Numbered from the stretch's first letter, positions 1-11,976 are shown. The stretch is DNA of 64,000 nucleotides from Neocallimastix lanati (nom. inval.) (GCA_016946835.1 JACVTC010000005.1:1708501-1772500), one strand, 5' to 3'. Numbers and translations are program-made. The notes: a model not told the origin generated them from the sequence alone.

Positions 1-56
1 ATTTTATTATATTTCTTTTATTATATATATATTATTCAACAATTTATTTTTGAACT

Positions 57-176
57 TTTATTATTGTTTATACAATTGTTCATTATTGTTTAAACATTTA
101 TTATTGTTAATATAATTGTTGATTATTGTTTAAACCTTTATTATTGTTTATATAATTTTTCGTTATTGTGATTTAC
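57..176. repeat. 40-bp tandem repeat, three copies
   Basis: Three head-to-tail copies begin near 57, 97 and 137. Each contains TTTATTATTGTT followed by a degenerate ATAATTGTT/GATTATTG part. They differ by a few substitutions. No coding potential is visible. Confidence 0.6.
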
Positions 177-537
177 ATCTTTTTTTTTTTGTTTTTTTTT
201 AAATATACAATCTATTTTTATATTTATTTATATTTCCTTTCAAATAAAAGTTCAACTATAGTAATATATTTTTTCTTTAAATATTTGAATAATAATAATA
301 AATTTCCAAATTAATTATTTTATAACTAATAAATTAATGTATATCTAATAATATAATTTTAATATATTTATACATCTTTATAATATAATTCTTTCTCTAT
401 TTTATTTTTTTTAACTATTTCTTTTAATATTATTCATTTCTATTTCTTTTAACAATATATATATATAGATATTCATTCCAAATATATATTTTTCTTTAAA
501 TAATTTAATAATATCAATATTTTTTATCAATTCTTAC

Positions 538-552
538 TGGACGACGACCCAT
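538..552 (-). CDS. First exon (MGRRP) of a second RPL10/uL16-like gene, rest not seen
   Basis: Read on the minus strand, 552 to 538 gives ATG GGT CGT CGT CCA, followed at once by a GTAAGA splice donor. The 15 coding bases and the first donor bases (GTAAG) are identical to exon 1 of the complete RPL10 gene at 26072-26905, where the same five residues precede a GTAAGC donor. The 5' flanks differ between the two loci, so this is not a recent large duplication. No RPL10 exon 2 or matching acceptor is visible in positions 1-537. Either the intron is longer than about 530 bp and the gene continues past the left edge, or this is an orphan exon. RPL10 is the uL16 protein of the large ribosomal subunit. 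A chance match is unlikely in such AT-rich DNA. Confidence 0.55.
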
Positions 553-1925
553 CTTTATATATTTTTTTTAATTATAAGTTTTAACTTTTCTTTTTCTAAT
601 ATATAATAATTTATAAATATTTAATTACTATATTTAATTACTAAAAATTTCACACTGAAGGAACAAAAATTTTAGAGGATTTTTCATCTTTTATACTTAA
701 AATTTTATTGTGAAAATATTTTTTTTTCCATTACTTATTATTAATAAATCATTAATAATTAATAATTATTCATTAATTTAAATATAAATTAATATATAAT
801 ATCAATATATTAATATACTAATATAATATATGTGGAATATTATCCGCTTTATGTCTTAAAACAAATTCAATATTGTATATATGAAAATACAGATGATTTT
901 TTAATTTTCATATAATTATTAATTTAAAACACATATATATAAATTCTTTATAAAATAAAATCCGTAAAAAAAAAAAAAAAAAAAGGTTTATAGAAAAATT
1001 TAAGAAAAAATATTAATAATTAATTTCATTTTCAAATGAGTAAATATAAAAAATTAAAATATAAAGATAATAACAATAAAGCATATATGTAATATATATT
1101 AATATACTATTATACTTTTAAGTTAAAAACAATATTAATCATTTTAAGTAAAAAATTATTTTCTTTATAAATGCATATAATAACTATTAGTAAAAGTTTT
1201 TCGATAAAACAATTTCTAATTTATTATCAATTAAAATAAAATAAGAAATTAATAACAAAAAGAAAATAATAAAACAGCAATGAAGTTAAAAAAAAAAATT
1301 GCAAATTTGTTAAAAGAATTAATTATTTTTATATTTTTGGTATTTCACTCTTAAAATTAAATTCATGATAAAAGGCATAATGATTATTATTATATTAAAC
1401 ATTTTTATAAATGCTAAGTAACTAATGAGAATTAAATATTCCAATTCAATTCACTATATTTAAAAATTATTTTTTAATTAATATTATTCAGATATACAAT
1501 ATTGCAATTTTTGGTACATATATTATTTATTATTTAAAATATAAAATATTCATTTTATACATAATTAATATTTTTTTTCTGTAAAAATATAATTGAATTA
1601 TATAATACACTCATTTAAATATAAAATAAAACAATATATATAAAGTTTTTAAATTAACTCTTTTTTTAGAACTTAACAATAAAAAAAAAAGATTATTTTA
1701 TCTTATTTATAACTTAATAATATATATAATATTAATAATAAAAATATATATTAATTATATTAATAAATACCAATTATAAAATCTTGGTAATTAAATGTTT
1801 ATATAAATAATAATATTTTTAATATAAATAATAATTTTAATTATTCTGAATTTTTATTATATTCATTTTTTTTTTTTTTAGAAATTAAAAATACTCAACC
1901 ACAATTTTTTATTAATAATAAATAA

Positions 1926-1959
<34 letters not shown>

Positions 1960-2116
1960 GTTCTAAAATTATATAAAAAAAATATTTTTATTTTATTAAC
2001 ATCAGAATAACTCGCAATTTATGAAAAAGAAAATTTTAACAATTAAAATTTAAATAAATAGCAATAAAAATATTTAATTTTTATTATTTCATCCTTCTAT
2101 ATCATTTTAATTAAAA

Positions 2117-2119
2117 CAT

Positions 2120-2162
<43 letters not shown>

Positions 2163-2300
2163 CCTATCTATTTATTTATTTATTTATGGATTTATGGATT
2201 TATTTATTTATTTATGGATTTATCTATTGATTTATGGATTTATCTATTGATTTATGGACTTATCTATTTATTTATATTGATTTATTGATTTATTATTTAT
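2117..2300. repeat. TTTA microsatellite grading into a GGATTTAT-type variant array
   Basis: About ten perfect TTTA units are followed by units in which every fourth or fifth block changes to GGATTTAT or CTATTGATTTATGG. The array looks like a microsatellite that acquired a higher-order period of about 20 bp. Confidence 0.75.
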
Positions 2301-2408
2301 GAATTTATTATTTATGAATAAATTTTGTATTTATTAATTTAAAAAAAAAATAGAAAAGAATAATAATATCTTGAATATTTAATTCCACTACTTTATTTTA
2401 ATAAATAA

Positions 2409-2650
2409 TTCATAAAATAATAAATTTTTTTCTTAGACTAAGAATAAAAATAATAAAAATATTTTAAAATAAATATAATTAATTTAAATATAAAATTAGT
2501 TTAATTCTATAAAAAAAAAAAAAAAAAAAGAATTCATAAAATAATAAATTTTTTTCTTAGATTAAGAATAAAAATAATAAATATATTTTAAAATAAATAT
2601 AATTAATTTAAATATAAAATTAGTTTAATTCTATAAAAAAAAAAAAAGAA
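2409..2650. repeat. Tandem duplication, period about 123 bp
   Basis: The block starting TTCATAAAATAATAAATTTT at about 2409 recurs at about 2532, followed in both copies by TCTTAGA(C/T)TAAGAATAAAA and a common A/T tail ending in a poly(A) run. Only a handful of differences are visible, so the duplication is recent. Confidence 0.75.
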
Positions 2651-2981
2651 AGTACACTATATTCAACAATAAATAGAGGGATCAGCAAAGATTTAAATGT
2701 TTTTAAATAAAATAATATATAAAAACACCATAAGTATTGTTAATATATTTAGCACGTTGTAAACTCATATTAAAGTATTTGATATACAATAATTTCGTTT
2801 TTTAAGAAATATTTTATATTTTGACATATTATAAAAAATTTAATAATATTTCTTTGTCAATTTTATTAATATTTTTCATTTAAAATTTTTTAAGTTTATA
2901 TATAGTATAGAAATATAAATATTATTTAATTTTTAAAATGAAATATTTAAATAATAAGAAATTGTAAAGTTTTATTAAACA

Positions 2982-4475
2982 ATGAATATAGAAAAAGAAA
3001 ACAATACTGAATTATTTTTTAAAGAATTAAAGAGTAAAACATGTAACCCTGAAATATTATATAATCTTTCTTTAAAGGGAATATATATATATAAAAGAAT
3101 AAAATATCATGAGTATGTAGTAGATATAAGTTTAATGTATAAGCAATATTTTAAAATATATAATGATAGACAATATGATCGATTAATTGAAAAATTTGAA
3201 AAATATGAAAGTAAAAATAATACATATAATAAAAATGAATATAGACAGTTAATAATATTAAATGAATATATTATTAAAAAGTTAGTTAATGATAATAATA
3301 ATTCCTACATTTTGACATTTTTAAACGAATATTCACATATTTCATTATATTGTTTATTAAAATACAATTATATTTCTTATAAAATTTTTGATTATTTTAA
3401 ACATAACACAATATCTTATAGTGATTTTATATTTATTACTTTTTATATTGCGTATTATTTAAAAGAAAATATTAATTTAAAAAATATTGGTAAATATATG
3501 AGATTTTGTTATGTATCACCATATTTGAAAAATAAATTTGGAGGAGATATTAAAGCTTTAGAATATATAATAATCAATATTTGTAATAACATTAAATATA
3601 ATTATTGTTACGCACCTTTACGTTAATACCCAATTTATCCTTTAAACTTATTAAAAAAAATTTCTTCTAAAATTTATGAACCTAATATTTTATATCTCAA
3701 ATGCGATGATAAAAATATAGAAGATTTCATTAATAGTATTTGTGGAGATATTGAGTTAAATAATATACATTCAAAAGATTCTAGTGCTTTTTCAAAAGTA
3801 TGTGAATCCTTTTTATTTGAATGTAAAATTACTTATGATAAAAATAACTTTACTATTACTAATTATAAAGAGTATCTTTTAAATAAAAAAAAGTTGAAAG
3901 ATAATAGCTCGGAAAATAGTTATATTAAACGTGAAGATTTATGGTTTGGAAACAAAGATTTATTTAATTTTAATTTTGAATTAAAAAAATATCATTTAAA
4001 ATATAATGAGAGATATAATTATTCATATCGAGAAATAGATAAATTTAGTTTAATATTTAGAGACAAGTATTTAAATGATGATTAATTATCTAAAGTTTTA
4101 AAAGATCCTGAATATATACTTTATAAAAGTGAAAATGACACAACAATGGAACATAATTATTTTTATACTATAATTATAAGATGCTGTGTTATTGGATCTC
4201 TAATTTATAACAATAAATCTAAATTTGTTATAAATACTTTAACCGAATTATTAAATAATTATGTTCCATTAAGTTATAATTTTAAAGAAAATAGGTTATA
4301 TTTTGAACCTACAGAAAGAGATATAGGAGTTTTTGAAGATATGGAAGAATGGATGGAAGATTATCACAACCTATTTTATTATACAATTTCATCAACATCG
4401 AATGCTAAATTTAATAAGTGTTTTGAAATATATTATAGTAAATACTTAATTAATTATCCATTTATTTTTTTTTAA
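2982..4475 (+). pseudogene. 498-codon single-exon lineage-specific protein with two in-frame TAA stops
   Basis: One reading frame runs from the ATG at 2982 to the TAA at 4473-4475, interrupted only by TAA at 3624-3626 and at 4083-4085. Between and after the stops the frame stays open, with normal codon use and protein-like composition (Lys, Asn, Tyr, Ile rich). Each interruption could arise by a single base change. Other genes here end at TAA or TAG, so stop reassignment is not supported and recent inactivation is the simplest reading. I do not recognise the family. Visible features are a helical, Tyr-rich N-terminal half and a charged middle, and a C-terminal stretch with an acidic EDMEEWMEDYH segment. 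There is no signal peptide. A 63-codon and a 109-codon sub-frame follow the stops, but both lie in the same frame and belong to the same original gene. Confidence 0.65.
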
Positions 4476-4683
4476 AAAAAAAAAAAAAAAAAATAAATTA
4501 TATAAAAATATTATATATAAATCTTTTCATAATATTTTTTAAAAAAAAAAAAAAAAAAAAATATAAAAAATAAATTATAACATTTAAAATAATTTATAAA
4601 ATAGGACGTAATATAAAATAATTTTTAGCAATTAAGAGTGTATTAAATTGGAATAAAATTTAATTTTTAAATAAATATATGTA

Positions 4684-4717
<34 letters not shown>

Positions 4718-5538
4718 TTCAAAAAATATTCTTATTATGATTATTAAGTTATTTTATTTTTTAATTGTTTTCAATTTTATTTTTATATATAAATATATTT
4801 TTAAATCTGAGAATGCAAAAATACTCATTAAATAATATAAGATTTTGTTTATTTTTATTACTGATACCTTTCATTTAATTAAATTGTCTAATTTTAATAA
4901 ATTAAGAGATGAAATAAATATAACTCTTATAATATAAAACATATATATATAATAAGAACTTTTCAAACAAATTTTTTATATATTTAAATTCTATTAATAG
5001 TTTTATTTAGTACTTCTCTTTCAATACAAAATATAAATAAAATTTTAAAAAAAACCCACTCATTAATATTAATATAAAAATATATTTTTTTAATAATAAT
5101 ATTTTTTTTTTAAAATAAAAATAATTATATATTTTTATTTTTATATATTTATTAATATTATTTTAAAGATAATTTATTTTATTTTATTTTATTTTATATT
5201 TATTTTTATTTTATTTATATTTATATTTTTATTTTTTAAATTTTTTTATTATTTCTATTTTATTTAGCAAAATTTAATTTTTATTTTTATTTTATTTTAT
5301 CTTATTTTATTTTATTTTTTTTTTTTTTTTTTTCAATTTTATTTTATATTATTTTATTTTATTTTATTTTAATCAATCTCCTCTTTAATTGTATTAATAT
5401 TTCAACTATTAATTTTATTTTATTTTATTGTATTTTATTTTATTTTATTTTTTTTTTTATTTTATAAATAATAGATATTAACTATTTCATGTAGAATTTT
5501 TATAAGTTTATATTTTTATCTATTTCGATTTATTATAT
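4476..5538. other. Gene-free stretch with ATTTT arrays
   Basis: It contains poly(A) runs near 4475-4560, an AT dinucleotide run near 4690, and a long T-rich ATTTT pentamer array from about 5170 to 5460. No exon is visible. Confidence 0.5.
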
Positions 5539-5882
5539 TTATTGAAAATTTAATAATAAAATTATATTCAGTAAAAATAATAAAATGTTATTGATATAAA
5601 TAGAATTAGCTTTACTTGTAACATTTTCATTTTTGCATTCTTCAGATTCTAACACTTCAATTATTTTTTTATATGAATTTAATTCTTTGTAAGTAAATTT
5701 TCCTTTAGTATATGGCGAATTTTCATAAGCTAATAATTTATCCATAGTCATTTTTTTACATACTTCAATAGTAGAATTAGTACAAATTTTAGATTTGCAA
5801 GTATCTCTTATAAATTTATCAGCACCACTTTCAGTAATTACGGACAAACCAAATGGACATAAAATAATAATTTTTAAAAATC
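5539..5882 (-). pseudogene. C-terminal fragment of a Cys-rich surface or secreted protein
   Basis: The minus-strand frame is open from the TGA just upstream (5881-5883) to the stop at 5539, with no ATG near its start; a TTG at 5845-5847 should not be taken as a true start. The peptide holds cysteines in CKSKIC, EVCKK and EEC contexts. It ends in a hydrophobic tail (ILLFLLNIILLLNF) after a short polar Asn/Ser stretch, the pattern of a GPI-anchor signal or a C-terminal membrane anchor. I do not recognise the family. It is either the last exon of a gene whose upstream exons I cannot find, or a 5'-truncated remnant. The neighbouring sequence on the other strand is also decayed, which favours a remnant. 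Confidence 0.4.
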
Positions 5883-5889
5883 ATCAAAA

Positions 5890-6250
5890 AATTAAGAAAC
5901 AAAGGTATTATGTTGGTAACAAAAACACTAAAAAGAGCAAGTATATTTTCTTATTATAGAGAATTAATAGATAATTCTATTTTGATTTACAATTTTAGTA
6001 AAAGATCGATCTATATTAGAAAATATTCCATTTATCAGAAAAATAAAAAAAATGCCTATTTTAATAATGAATCTCTTATAATCATTAATATCCGAAAGTA
6101 TCATTTCTCCCAATATTTGGTTATGACTGTCCATTCGAGACTCCTGAATCTAAAGAAGTAGACCATGATAAAAAATAACTTATCTATTACATGTATTGAA
6201 ACCCATCACACCTGTATCAACTTAGATAATCTTTTTTGTTTGTTTGTTTG
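5890..6250 (+). pseudogene. Decayed fragment resembling RNA polymerase second-largest subunit (viral/plasmid-type RPB2)
   Basis: Plus-strand conceptual translation across frameshifts gives RKYHFSQ (frame of 5910), then GYDCPFETPESKEV (from 6119), then LSITCIETHH further on (from about 6180). The hallmark of the RNA polymerase beta/RPB2 family is a CPxETPEG block followed by a short linker and a Leu/Thr-rich strand. The order RKYH-x-SQ, CPFETPE, KEV and xxTHH matches what I know of RPB2-like subunits of large DNA viruses and cytoplasmic linear plasmids better than host Pol II, whose block reads CPAETPEGQACG. At least two frameshifts and a Gly-to-Ser change (ETPEG to ETPES) show it is dead. The 83-codon frame from 5910 covers only its first part. 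The assignment rests on short motifs. Confidence 0.4.
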
Positions 6251-6265
6251 TTTGTTTGTTTGTTT
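6237..6265. repeat. TTTG microsatellite
   Basis: About seven TTTG units lie directly after the polymerase-like fragment. This is unusual here because most tetranucleotide arrays in the window are TTTA. Confidence 0.8.
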
Positions 6266-6823
6266 TTCATAAAATATTTTATTTAAATATATATATAATG
6301 TGACTCTTACCAGTAGTACATTTGACGGTAATAATGGTGCCAAGGATGTTAAATATTCTTTTAAGATAATAATGAAGACCATTATGACATTGACTCGGTT
6401 AACTCTCTTCCCATTAAATAGAAGCTTATTATCAAATAAAGATAAAGTTATTTAAAAACACAATTGACATAGATAATTATTTCTAAAGTTTCAACAATGC
6501 CAACTGTAAAAATTATACTAAATTTATTATAAAAAATAATTTAAATAGCTTTAATTTATTTATAATAATATTATAATAGTATTATTTTTATTTAAAAATA
6601 AGATAAAACATATTTATTTTATGTTAAATTAATACTTATATTATAATTAAAATGTAAATACTCCTACATGATAATTTAAATTACCTAAATCTTCCGAATT
6701 TCTTATAATAATACTTTTTTGTTAATTACTAAAAATTGAAATAAAAAAAAATTGAATAGAATAAAATAAATTATTTTAATTCAGTTTTTTTTTTTTTTTT
6801 TTATTGATATTAACAATTGATAT

Positions 6824-6881
<58 letters not shown>

Positions 6882-6955
6882 GTTTTTGTTTTTGTTTTAT
6901 TGATAACAATAATACTAATAATATAAATAATAATAAAAGTTAAAACAGAAATAAT
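6266..6955. other. Probable decayed coding debris, then AT-rich filler
   Basis: 6290-6480 has a higher G/C level and codon-like texture than its flanks (for example a TSSTFDGNNGAKDVKYSF peptide in one frame), but no continuous frame and no recognised family. It could belong to the polymerase-like fragment just upstream or to the LINE relic downstream. 6480-6955 is AT-rich with a poly(A) run of about 50 bases at 6830-6877. Confidence 0.3.
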
Positions 6956-7171
6956 ATGAAAGCTGATAATATGAAAGATAATGATGAAGTGAAAAATTAT
7001 ATTAGTAATAATAATAAAGATTATAAAATCAAATACTATGATTTATATAATGCAGTGAATTATATTAAAGAAATAATTAAAAAGACAAAATTAGAGAATG
7101 ATTTTTCTTACGAATTTAATAAATTCTTTAAAAAAATATTTATAAAAGTAAAATTCCTTTTAAGGCGTTAG
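6956..7171 (+). CDS. Short uncharacterised Lys/Asn-rich reading frame
   Basis: An ATG at 6956 opens 71 codons. The peptide is polar and helical (an IKEIIKKTKLEND segment) and ends FLLRR. I recognise no family. Its last residues run into the LINE endonuclease relic that starts near 7165, so the stop may be an accident of decay. It may be a remnant or a chance frame. Confidence 0.2.
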   Translation: MKADNMKDNDEVKNYISNNNKDYKIKYYDLYNAVNYIKEIIKKTKLENDFSYEFNKFFKKIFIKVKFLLRR

Positions 7172-7910
7172 ATGTCCATTAGGATATATTAAGTATCTTT
7201 AACAACAGATTCTAGAGATAAAGCGATAATTGATTTTACTAAATTAGTTCAATAATCATCAAATAAACCCTTCTGTCATTGTTGGTGATTTCTACATAAA
7301 AAAACAGTAACTTAAATATCTTATTCTTTGAATTTTCCCTTATTGATTAGTTATAGATATGGTTATTCATAAGTTTACTTGGACTACCAATAACGGAAAG
7401 AATTCTTGTATTAATTTTATAATGGTTAACCATAAATTATATGATTATCTGAATACAGCTTCTCTATATAATTATTTTAATGATATCTCATACCGTTTAT
7501 TACTCATTCTTTTCTGTAAACAAAAGTATCCCTTTGATGGTTTTACTTCGTCGCCTTCAGAAAAGAAAATAAGAAAATTAAATTGTCTAAACGAATTTGT
7601 ATGGATAAACGTGGGTTCAATTTTTCTCTTACAATGAATTCACCGATTTATTATATGAATTGGAACATAATGATAATCTGAACTCTAATTCAATAGTTAA
7701 ATTAATTTCTTGATAAAGATAATAAAGTAGATGATGAAATTCAAAAGTTCCTAATAATCTCTGAAGTTCAGTATTCCATTTCTTTGTCTATATCAAGAAT
7801 TTATCTCATGAAATACATTTTCATTATCAAAAGATTAATATATTTAATCATAGAAATGATTTATTTGATATTCAAGTCTCTTCATAGATTTCTTAGAGAG
7901 ATGAGTATTC
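7165..7910 (+). pseudogene. LINE retrotransposon endonuclease domain, decayed
   Basis: Three-frame reading recovers an apurinic/apyrimidinic-type endonuclease (EEP fold) as found at the N-terminus of non-LTR retrotransposon ORF2. It shows DSRDKAIIDFTKLVQ, then NKP followed by SVIVGDF (the GDFN block), then KFTWTTNNGKNS with a degraded IDF strand (INFIMVNHKLYDYL), and finally a remnant of the SDHRPLL block that now reads SYRLLL. Stops and frameshifts occur throughout, for example TAA after LVQ. The longest open piece is 7359-7637. The loss of the catalytic Asp and His in the last two blocks shows it is inactive. It is on the opposite strand to the 21-25 kb LINE cluster, which lacks this domain. 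It may be the missing 5' half of the same family, though I cannot align them. Confidence 0.65.
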
Positions 7911-9509
7911 AAGGGGGGAACAACACCTTATATTTCTCCTTCCATTAAATTATTCTTTTATTTTATTTTTTTTTCTAATTCATTATGTTATTTTTTTTTA
8001 AATAAAAATTTTATTAATTTCATCAAATTTTAATGAATGTTAAATAAAACTCTGAATTCCCGAGTAATTCTATTTTACTCATAAATAATTATAATTAGAA
8101 CAAAATTAGTTCTTCTTTTAAGAAAAATACAATTAAATATATTTTTAACGTAGTAATAAATTCTATTAATTAATAAAAAAAATTTTTTTTAATTATTTTT
8201 TTTTTCTTGTAAGCTAAAAAAAAAAACTATAAAATAAAAGTGAAAAAATTAATTTTATTAATAAGCCAAAAAAAAATGAAAAATGAAAAAAATAAAAAAT
8301 TGAAAATTATTCACTTAATTTTTCATTACTTTTTATATAATTTCAATTATAATACAAAATAATAATAGATTGTCATATTTTTATTTTTATATTATTTTTA
8401 TTTTTTTACCATTTATTTATTTATTAATTAATAAAATTAGAATAAAAATATAAATTTATAAATAATTATTTCATTTTTTTAATTATTTATTAATTGATAT
8501 TAGGAATAGTTAATAGTACTTTTTCATTTATTTCCTTATCTTTTTTTTATCTATCTTTAATTGATAATAAATTGAAAATTTAAGAATCTATAAATATCGA
8601 TTATTAAATTAATCAAACACTGAAATTAAAAAAAAAAAAAAAAAAAAGATTCAATACATCTTGGTTATTAATAGAATAAAAAATAAAAAATAAAAAATAA
8701 AAAATAAAAAATAAAAAAATTAGTAATAAATAAATAAATAAATAAATAATAAATAAATTAAATATTTAATTGTGTATATTAAGAAAAAAAAGAAATAAAG
8801 AAATAGAAAAAATTTAATTTGTTATATACATATATATATATAATTTAATTTGTACTAGACTAAGCCTTTAATCTAATTAGCGTTAAAAAAGGATATCGAT
8901 TCCTATATTTCAATAGTAATAAATATAAATAAAGAAAATGAAATAATTCTTTCAAAAGAGATATGACTGAAGAAACCACTTCATTTGTTGATTTTACTCT
9001 TTTTTTTATATTTAAATTATTTTGATAGATATTTTAATAAGCAACCCATTTATTTTTTTTTTTTTTTTTTTTTTTTAATTTCATTATAAGCAATGATACT
9101 ATATTACCATTTAGTAAAGAATATGTTATTAAAGAAAATGAAATCATAATAAGAAATAAAAAATATATTAAAAATGTTTGAATGAATAAAAAATAATACT
9201 TTAAAATTACAAGTATTTTTTTTTAAAAAAAAAATAATAATAATAATTATAATAATTATATTCTTAATTTATTATATTCAAAATGTTATTTTTGAATTTA
9301 GTAAATGAGCATAACGCTTCATCAGTAGTAAGTTTTATTCTTCGAAAAGTATTTTTTAATTTAAAATTCTAATGATAAAAACAATTAAAAATAAAGTTTA
9401 ACAAACATTTATTAATTATTTAAAAAATATAATAAATATTTTGTATTAAAATTTATACTATTGTAAATATTTTAATTTATATTTTAATGAATAATTTATA
9501 TATTTTATG

Positions 9510-9551
<42 letters not shown>

Positions 9552-10149
9552 TATATTTTTTATTATTATTATAATAATAAATTGAGACTTGTAGCCTTTT
9601 TATAATTTTAAACTAATTAAATACTAAATAAAAAAAATAAATAATAAATAATATTTATATATTTCACCGAACTGTTTAATGTACTAAATAAATATTTGTA
9701 TTTCTAAAATGTTTTTTTTTTTTTTTTTAATATTAAAAAAGTAAAAATTAATACATAAAAAAATAAAAATTATTTAGTAATAAAAAAAAATAATATTTTT
9801 AAAATTTCTTTTTCCATATAAATATATAATTATTTTAATAGTATATTTTTACAAATTATTTTTTTTATTTTTAGTTAAATAAGTATTTTATAAAAATTCT
9901 AATATTCAGAAGATTTTTTTTTGTTCATTTTATATTTACTTAAAATTTCATAAGCTTTTATTTATTAATTTATTCTTTGAATATTTTTACATAATAATTA
10001 GATTTCACATTACTTTACAGAATATAAACATAAATATTACATTTCATTTAAATTTTTTTAATATTATAAAGTAAAAGAAAAAGAAATTGTATAATAAAAT
10101 AAAAAAGATAATAAATACTTAAAATATTTATTTCATCAATTTTTTCTAA

Positions 10150-10183
<34 letters not shown>

Positions 10184-10398
10184 AATTCTTAAACTTTTCC
10201 TTTTGTAATCATTATAGAATAAAGATTTTTTGTGTCTTAATATATGTATTAATTTATAAAATTACTTATTTTTTTGAAAATAAATTATATAAATAATTAT
10301 TGAAAGATTCTGATGACTTATTTATTATATATTTATTATATGTTCTATATTGTTATAATAATTCCAATTTTTATAATTTTTTAAATAATTTTTTTTTC

Positions 10399-10442
<44 letters not shown>

Positions 10443-10672
10443 ATTCTAAAAATTTTAAAAAAATGGTTATTATTATTTGATTCACACCTAATTTTACTAT
10501 AAATATTAATGATATAGTCAGAATTTATAAAAGGTAAGTTCGAAATCGCTTTATAATAAATATATATAGCATATAACATTATGTTTTTAGATTAAAAATT
10601 AAATATATATTTTTTTGTAAATAATAATTTGTTCTTTTCCTCGATTAGTTTCACTTATTTAAATATTTATAT

Positions 10673-10723
<51 letters not shown>

Positions 10724-10913
10724 GTAAAAGTGTTTTTTTAAGAAAATATTTAATTTTATATACACAAGAAAATAAAATATTTATATAATCATTAATTATT
10801 TATTTTAATCATATAAATATAATTTTTTTATTATAAATAAATTAACAAATTAATATTAATTATTCAGTCTTTTTTTTTTGTTAATGTTCTTAACCTCAAT
10901 ATTTTCATTCAAC
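7911..10913. other. Gene-free AT-rich stretch
   Basis: About 3 kb with no recognisable exon. It contains AAAAAT hexamers near 8685-8720, AAAT units near 8730, and several T homopolymers of roughly 20-45 bases (near 9055, 9512, 10147, 10400 and 10678). Confidence 0.5.
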
Positions 10914-10998
10914 TTCATTCGATGGTTCGACTACACTCACTCTCGGGTGATCTCGAACTCTATGCAGTCGCAAGCTTTGTGCTCGAGTCTCACTCCCC
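10914..10998 (+). repeat. Left terminal inverted repeat of the MULE
   Basis: One of few stretches in the window with near-balanced base composition. It pairs with 17784-17868. Identity is roughly three quarters by eye, and highest across GATCTCGAACTCTA(T/C)GCAGTC. A 71-codon frame crosses it (10878-11093) but is not a gene. Confidence 0.6.
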
Positions 10999-11099
10999 TT
11001 CTTTCGTTTCGTCTCATTTATCGCTCATTTTTTTCGTTCAATATTTTCTGTTTTTTATGGTTTATTTTGATACTAGATTTTGACGTATTTTAGCATAAA

Positions 11100-11944
11100 A
11101 ACCATATAGGTGACTTTCAATTAACAATATAGAATAAAACCCTATTGTTTATATATATTAAAGACTCGTGTTTTCAATTAACGATAAAAGCTATGATTTA
11201 ACATAAATGATCTATAAAAACACTATTGTAAATTAACAATAAAACCTGTATTGTTTATATAAACATAAGGCTATATTGATATAAATTGAACATATATGCA
11301 TATATTGTTAATTAAATACCAAAACTTTGTTGTTTAATTAATTAATACTATGTTCAGATTTTAAATGAACGATAAAACTGCTATGATTTATATATAATGA
11401 TAGTGTTTTTAGCAATTAGCAAACCTAGCTAGTTGAATGCATATTGCTGTATATTTAGCATATTTAACGTTGCAGGATGTTGTTTAAACTAGCTAGGCTT
11501 TGCATAACTAACATATATATTCATATACATATATATCAACATATATTCACATATATATATCAACATATGCATAATATGCGATAAACTATATATTTATTAA
11601 ATATGTGCTGAAATTGCTGATTTTTATATAAATAATATAGTTTTGCATAGTTTGATGCATATGTTGATATTCTACGATTATTGTTGTTCATATATTATAT
11701 AAATGATGGTTGTTAATATGCTGATTTTGAATGCCTTTGATACTAAAACTAGCTCAAATGTTCATCAAACAACAATGCTAAAACATATATGATTAACACA
11801 CAATCATAGTATATTTAAGGCACTCAAAATCGAAACATTTATTGCATATATTTATATATATATATAAACGATATGGTTTTATAATATTATATATATGCGA
11901 TTATCGTATATTTGTATTTGAATGCCAATATATGCTGATATATT

Positions 11945-11976
<32 letters not shown>

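Larger units (their letters stand above)
553..2981. other. Gene-free AT-rich stretch
   Basis: I see no coding exon here. The stretch holds short poly(A)/poly(T) runs, a TTTA microsatellite and a 123-bp tandem duplication, both listed separately. If 538-552 is a live first exon, the promoter of that minus-strand gene would lie in the first few hundred bases. Confidence 0.5.

Noticed and set aside
2982-4475. Reassigned TAA codons (alternative genetic code)
   Set aside because: RPL10, RPN9, the ankyrin gene and the TBC gene all end at TAA exactly where homologues end.
10878-11093. 71-codon frame at the MULE left end
   Set aside because: It overlaps the terminal inverted repeat, has no conserved features, and its partner at the right end is not open in the same way.
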